A stretch of 64,000 nt of DNA, taken from NCBI GenBank assembly GCA_023390415.1, contig JAEWCW010000212.1, forward strand, positions 1 through 64,000, read 5' to 3'. Position 1 is the stretch's first letter. Every line of letters starts with the position of its first letter. Both the position numbers and the translations under genes were made by a program. This DNA is from Pseudomonadota bacterium (GTDB taxonomy: Bacteria > Pseudomonadota > Alphaproteobacteria > Sphingomonadales > Sphingomonadaceae). The notes beneath the pieces are model-generated. The model had not been told where the DNA came from. It saw only the letters and a program-made list of their open reading frames with translations, and ran no database searches. Positions 59,994 to 64,000 of this stretch are shown in pieces.

Positions 59994-61346
59994 ATGGCGA
60001 CAATTCCTGCACGCCCTGTGGGGGCCGACGTCGATCGCGACGGCCTGCGCGCGGTCGGGGCGTGGTTCCTTTGCTGGATCCTCCTTCCGAATGCCGGCTA
60101 TTGGGCGCTCTGGATTGTCGGCGGCCCGCCGCGCGCCTGGCCGGTCCTTGCCGCCGGCTTTGCTGGGATCGTCGCGCACCGCGCGCCGTTCTGGGTCCGG
60201 TTCACGCTCTTCCTCCTGCTGATGATCCATTCGGCGCTGAGCTTCATTGCGGCCCTCTTCAATCTCAGCATCAGCTCGCTCGCCCATTCGCTGCGCTTCG
60301 CCGCGGAGCTGAGCCCCTCCGCATCGATCGAGTATGTCGTCGCCGGCGCCGTTGTCGTCGCCACCGCGTTCGCCGCCTGGAAGCTGCTGCGCCGCCCGGC
60401 CGTGCTGGCCCGCCCGATCCTGATAATCGCCGCCGCCGCGATCACCATCGTCGCCGCCTCGGTCGACGTCGCCATGGCCGACGGCAATCGCGGCTCCTAC
60501 CACCGCACGCCCGATGCCGGCGCACCGTTCGATTCGGCGGCCAAGGATTCGGGGCTGGAGCGGATCGCCACGGGGCAACGCCACGTGCTGATGATCATGG
60601 TCGAGGCGATGGGCCAGCCGGTCGATCCCCGCCTCCGCACGCGCCTCGCCGAGATCTGGGCCCGGCCCGAAGTCCGCGCCCGTTACGAGGTGACGACCGG
60701 CGAAACGCTCTTCTACGGCTCCACGACCAACGGCGAGATGCGCGAATTGTGCGGCCGCTGGGGCGAATATGACGAGGTGATGGACCGCCGCGACGGCAAT
60801 TGCCTGCCCGCCCGCCTCGCCGCCCGCGGCTATCGCAGCCAGGCCTGGCACAGCTTCGTCGGAAGCTTCTTCGACCGGACGACATGGTATCCCAATATCG
60901 GCTTCGAGCAGATGCGCTGGGGACCGGACCTCGTCCAGGACGGGGCGGAAGTCTGCCCCGGCGTGTTCCCCGGCGCCTGCGACCGCGACGTGCCGCGCCA
61001 GATCGGCCGCGCCCTTCGCGCTGCCGAGAGCCCGCAATTCCTTTACTGGCTGACCGTCAACTCGCACCTTCCCGTGGTCAGCGACGCGCAGCTCGGCACC
61101 GACGATTGCGCGCGCTTCGACGCAGGCCTCGCCCGCGACCATCCGATGATCTGCCGGCTCTTCGAGCTCTACGACCAGACCGGCGCCGCACTGGCGCGCG
61201 AGATCACCGCGGAGGACTTCCCGGCAACCGACATCCTGATCGTGGGCGATCACCTTCCGCCCTTCTTCGATCGCCACCACCGCTCCCAATTCGCGCCGGA
61301 TTCTGTGCCCTGGGTGCTGCTTCGTCCCAAAAATAACGGCCTTTGA
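59994..61346 (+). CDS. Membrane-anchored sulfatase/alkaline-phosphatase-fold transferase
   Basis: 450 aa from ATG 59994 with GGAG 5 nt upstream. Four to five membrane helices fill residues 20-160, then an alkaline-phosphatase-superfamily domain: MVEAMG (metal-binding Glu204), GSTTNGEMRELCG (nucleophile Thr244 or Thr245) and VGDHLPPFF (metal-binding Asp-His near 418). The plan resembles phosphoethanolamine/phosphoglycerol transferases such as LtaS, EptA and OpgB, which decorate lipids or glycans from phospholipid donors. The donor is unknown. It follows the two cfa-type genes in the same direction. Confidence 0.8.
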   Translation: MATIPARPVGADVDRDGLRAVGAWFLCWILLPNAGYWALWIVGGPPRAWPVLAAGFAGIVAHRAPFWVRFTLFLLLMIHSALSFIAALFNLSISSLAHSLRFAAELSPSASIEYVVAGAVVVATAFAAWKLLRRPAVLARPILIIAAAAITIVAASVDVAMADGNRGSYHRTPDAGAPFDSAAKDSGLERIATGQRHVLMIMVEAMGQPVDPRLRTRLAEIWARPEVRARYEVTTGETLFYGSTTNGEMRELCGRWGEYDEVMDRRDGNCLPARLAARGYRSQAWHSFVGSFFDRTTWYPNIGFEQMRWGPDLVQDGAEVCPGVFPGACDRDVPRQIGRALRAAESPQFLYWLTVNSHLPVVSDAQLGTDDCARFDAGLARDHPMICRLFELYDQTGAALAREITAEDFPATDILIVGDHLPPFFDRHHRSQFAPDSVPWVLLRPKNNGL

Positions 61347-61403
61347 AGTTGACGCGCCGCACCTCTCGGGAGACACGCGCCCTTCCGGGAAGCTGAGGGC
61401 AGG

Positions 61404-62978
61404 ATGGTCGTAAGGGCGGTCGAGGGGCAGGAGAGGCAATGGTGGGAGACGCGAGTCTTCGCGCTTCTGCTCGTCCTCGCCAGCGCGGTGCCCCTGCTTT
61501 GGCCCGGAATCCCGCCTTTGCTCGACCTGCCCGGCCATATGGGCCGCTACGAGGTCCAGCTGAACGGCGAGACTTCCGAGGCGCTCAGGAATTTCTACAC
61601 GTTCGAATGGCGGCTGATCGGCAATCTCGGGATCGACCTTCTCGTCGTCCCCCTCTCCGCCATCTTCGGGCTCGAGCTGGCGGTGAAGCTGATCGTGCTC
61701 ACCATCCCGCCCCTCACCGCTGCGGGATTCCTGTGGGTCGCGCGCGAGGTCCACGGACGGATCCCGCCGACGGCGCTCTTCGCTCTGCCGTTCGCCTACA
61801 ATTACCCCTTCCTGTTCGGCTTCGTGAACTATGCGCTGTCGATGGCGCTCGCCTTCCTCGCCTTTGCCCTCTGGCTGAGGCTGGCGCGGCTCGGCCATAC
61901 GCGCCTGCGCGCAGCCGTGATGGTGCCGATCTCGCTCCTGCTCTGGCTCTGCCACGCCTTCGGCTGGGGAACGCTTGGAGTCCTCGCTTTCTCGGCCGAG
62001 CTCGTCCGCCAGTTCGATCGCGGCCACAATCTCGTCATGGCGGGCCTCCGGGCGGCGATGCACTGCCTGGCGCTCGCGCCGCCGGTCGCGCTCGTCCTCC
62101 TGTGGCGGAGCGACGCCGGCGGCGTGACGGGCGACTGGCTCAATTTCGACGCCAAGCTCGATTGGGTGCGGATGGCGCTCCGCGACCGCTGGGAGATTTT
62201 CGACCTCGCGTCGCTCGCGCTCTGCGGACTGATCATCTTCTGGGCGATGGTCGGCCGGCGCATTCACTTCTCGCGCAACCTCGCGGCCACGGCGCTGTTC
62301 CTCAGCCTGGTCTTCGTCGCGCTGCCGCGGATCGTGTTCGGATCGGCCTATGCCGACATGCGGCTCGCCCCCTATCTCTTCGCCGTCGCGCTGGTTGCGA
62401 TCCGCTTTCCCGAGAATGCGGGCCGCCGCTTGATGCAGGGGATCGCGATCGCCGGCCTCGCCTTCTTCGGGGTCCGCACCGTCGCGGGGACGGTCAGCGC
62501 CTATCTCTACGACCAGCGCTACGACCGTGAGCTCGCGGCGCTCGACCATGTGCCCCAAGGCGCGCGGATGGTGAGCTTCATCGGCCGCCAGTGCCGCGAG
62601 CCATGGGCGATGACGCGCCTGCTCCACCTCTCGGCGATCGGGATCGTCCGCCGCCACGCATTCTCGAACGACCAGTGGACCATGGCCGGCGCGCAATTGC
62701 TCAACGTCCGCTGGCGCGACGGCTGGCCATTCGTCCGCGACGCCTCGCAGGTGGTGACAGAGCGGCCGTGCCGGCGCGAGGTGTGGCGCACGATGGACGA
62801 ATCGCTCGCTCAGTTCCCGCGCGACGCCTTCGACTATGTCTGGCTGATCGATCCGCCGCTTTACGACCCCGCCTTCACCGAAGGGCTGCGGCCGATCTGG
62901 CGGAGCGGGACCAGCGTGCTGTTCGAGGTCGAGCGCGACGTCGACCAGACCGTCAGGAAAATACCCAGCGGCGATTGA
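61404..62978 (+). CDS. Polytopic membrane protein, GT-C-like, unknown
   Basis: 524 aa with roughly ten membrane segments in the first 370 residues, then a soluble C-terminal part (about 150 aa). The beginning ALLLVLASAVPLLWPGIPPLLDLPGHMGRYEVQL has the short acidic loop DLPGH between helices 1 and 2, in the place where GT-C glycosyltransferases carry their catalytic Asp. No named family comes to mind. Next to GtrA and a second GT-C-like gene, a role in lipid or glycan glycosylation is reasonable but unproven. Its end overlaps the convergent gtrA by 26 bp. Confidence 0.65.
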   Translation: MVVRAVEGQERQWWETRVFALLLVLASAVPLLWPGIPPLLDLPGHMGRYEVQLNGETSEALRNFYTFEWRLIGNLGIDLLVVPLSAIFGLELAVKLIVLTIPPLTAAGFLWVAREVHGRIPPTALFALPFAYNYPFLFGFVNYALSMALAFLAFALWLRLARLGHTRLRAAVMVPISLLLWLCHAFGWGTLGVLAFSAELVRQFDRGHNLVMAGLRAAMHCLALAPPVALVLLWRSDAGGVTGDWLNFDAKLDWVRMALRDRWEIFDLASLALCGLIIFWAMVGRRIHFSRNLAATALFLSLVFVALPRIVFGSAYADMRLAPYLFAVALVAIRFPENAGRRLMQGIAIAGLAFFGVRTVAGTVSAYLYDQRYDRELAALDHVPQGARMVSFIGRQCREPWAMTRLLHLSAIGIVRRHAFSNDQWTMAGAQLLNVRWRDGWPFVRDASQVVTERPCRREVWRTMDESLAQFPRDAFDYVWLIDPPLYDPAFTEGLRPIWRSGTSVLFEVERDVDQTVRKIPSGD

Positions 62979-63360
62979 GCGCGAAGGTCAGAAGCGGCGT
63001 GACGAAGGTGATCGGGATCACCGACCACCAGACCGGCCCGCCGAGATACTTGACCAGGAACCAGACGAAGAACTGGTTGGCGAGGAAGCCCAATGTGTTG
63101 ACCGTGAAGAAGCGGGCGGTCCGCATCGCCGGCTTGTCGCGCCCGCCATGGCCGCGGAAGCTGAAGCGGCTGTGAAGCACATAGCCCAAGGCGCTGAACG
63201 TGACGTAGTTGATCGTCATCGAGAGCATGGGCTCGACATGGAGGATGTCGGCGAGGATCCAGTAGCCGCCCGCGACGAGCAGGGTCAGCAGGCCGCCGGT
63301 CAGGCCGAAGCGGAAGGCTTGTCCGATCAGGCTCCTGTGCCGTTCGATATGCTCCCTCAT
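62953..63360 (-). CDS. GtrA family membrane protein
   Basis: 135 aa, four membrane helices. FGLTGGLLTLLVAGGYWILADIL at the start, INYVTFSALGYVLHSRFSFRG (the conserved F-x-N/H-R-x-F/Y-x-F type motif), TLGFLANQFFVWFLV, and FALNRRWVFS at the end (N-R-x-W-V-F) are family signatures. GtrA proteins are proposed flippases of lipid-linked glucose or other sugars that work with a GT-C glycosyltransferase; the GT-C-like gene starting at 63425, 65 bp away on the other strand, could be the partner. Confidence 0.9.
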   Translation of the reverse strand: MREHIERHRSLIGQAFRFGLTGGLLTLLVAGGYWILADILHVEPMLSMTINYVTFSALGYVLHSRFSFRGHGGRDKPAMRTARFFTVNTLGFLANQFFVWFLVKYLGGPVWWSVIPITFVTPLLTFALNRRWVFS

Positions 63361-63424
63361 GGGTCCCCGCGTTCCCGCCCCTGCTTGCCCTTTGGCCGGG
63401 ACCGACTAATGCCCTGAGGAGCGG

Positions 63425-64000
63425 ATGAAAAGCGAGAACGGGGTGCGCGTGAGGCGGGAGATTTCGGGGGACCGGCTGGCCGAATTCGTGTGCCGCCACT
63501 GGCTTTGGACGTTGTTCGCCCTGTGGCTCGTCGCCGCCGCGCTGATGACCTTCGAATATTGGAACGCGATCCGCTGGTTCGCGCTCGGCGACACCGACGA
63601 CAATATGCGGATGATGCAGGTCCGCGGCCTGCTCGAGGGGCAGGGCTGGTACGATCTGCGCCAGCACCGGATGAACCCGCCGTTCGGCGCCGACATCCAC
63701 TGGTCGCGCCTCGTCGACCTGCCGATCGCGGCGATCAAGCTGGCGCTCACGCCGCTCATGGGCGGCGCCGGGGCCGAGAAGGCGGCGGTGACGATCGCGC
63801 CGCTGCTTCCGCTCGGCGTGACCATGGTCGCGATCGCCGTCACCGTGAGGCGGCTGGTCTCGCCCTATGCCTTCGTCCTTGCCATGGCGCTGCTCGCCTG
63901 CGCCCATTCGACGCGCGGCATGTTCGTTCCGCTCAGGATCGACCATCATGGCTGGCAGCTGGCCATGGTCGCGCTCTGTCTCGCCGGAATCTCGGACCCG
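63425..64000 (+). CDS. GT-C-type membrane protein, probable glycosyltransferase (3' end outside window)
   Basis: The frame runs from ATG 63425 (AGGAG just upstream) to the window edge, 192 codons without a stop. The start has one membrane helix (LFALWLVAAALMTFEYW) followed by the luminal motif FALGDTDDNMRMMQVRGLLEGQGWYDL and PPFGADIHWSRLVDLPIAA. The DTDD motif between helices 1 and 2 is in the position of the catalytic Asp of GT-C enzymes. Further membrane helices follow. It is divergent from gtrA. The C-terminal part is missing so the family is a likelihood only. Confidence 0.7.
   Translation, partial: MKSENGVRVRREISGDRLAEFVCRHWLWTLFALWLVAAALMTFEYWNAIRWFALGDTDDNMRMMQVRGLLEGQGWYDLRQHRMNPPFGADIHWSRLVDLPIAAIKLALTPLMGGAGAEKAAVTIAPLLPLGVTMVAIAVTVRRLVSPYAFVLAMALLACAHSTRGMFVPLRIDHHGWQLAMVALCLAGISDP

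Noticed and set aside
59847..62696. A 949-codon open frame on the minus strand opposite the sulfatase-fold and GT-C-like genes
   Set aside because: Composition is charged and low-complexity without motifs, while the plus-strand frames have membrane helices and catalytic motifs.
1..64000. CRISPR array, insertion sequence, prophage, tRNA or rRNA
   Set aside because: No regularly spaced repeats, transposase or integrase motifs, terminal inverted repeats or RNA-gene signatures were recognised in the window.

Overview
The window is high-GC alphaproteobacterial chromosome. It looks like a member of the Sphingomonadales: the CC_3452-type secreted protein, the sphingomonad-like Rel and MGMT sequences and the style of the polysaccharide locus all point there. 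This placement is inferred from gene content and codon use; no rRNA or tRNA gene is present to confirm it. Genes are densely packed and many neighbours overlap by 1-4 bp (ATGA or TGATG), so most of the window reads as long operons.

Layout: (1) 1-3.3 kb, minus: a two-partner secretion pair, an FhaC/ShlB-type transporter followed by its filamentous-haemagglutinin-like exoprotein, which is cut by the window edge. (2) 3.5-10 kb, plus: ABC exporter, glycosyltransferase, methyltransferase and an AsnB-type amidotransferase. (3) 10-38 kb, mostly minus: a large Wzx/Wzy-type surface polysaccharide locus with four glycosyltransferases counted across regions 2 and 3, Wzx flippase, Wzy-like and Wzy_C-type membrane proteins, a PglC-like initiating transferase, a BY-kinase (Wzc) and an outer-membrane export lipoprotein (Wza/GumB). 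Three sugar-nucleotide modules can be read: WbpE/WbpD/WlbA plus WbpG-HisH2-HisF2 (an acetamidino derivative of a 2,3-diamino uronic acid); a 4,6-dehydratase, aminotransferase and formyltransferase trio (a formamido-dideoxy sugar); and PglF/E/D/C-like genes (a bacillosamine-type first sugar). (4) 38-46 kb: phosphatase, UDP-uronate 4-epimerase, phenylalanine hydroxylase phhA, TviB-type UDP-sugar dehydrogenase, small secreted or membrane proteins, an M48 protease and a UDP-GlcNAc 2-epimerase. (5) 46-55 kb: housekeeping genes (kynA, DUF411, rel, HxlR regulator, MGMT, rpoZ, dnaN, an outer-membrane barrel, rlmN). (6) 55-64 kb: HWE histidine kinase, two tandem cyclopropane-synthase paralogues, a sulfatase-fold membrane enzyme, GT-C-like membrane proteins and GtrA.

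The most striking non-coding feature lies directly upstream of phhA. A 35-codon open frame carries Tyr-Tyr-Tyr-Val-Tyr and is followed by a segment that can pair with the 5' arm of a strong intrinsic terminator ending 18 nt before the phhA start codon. The geometry is that of a classical ribosome-stalling attenuator, here apparently sensing tyrosine and controlling the enzyme that makes tyrosine from phenylalanine.
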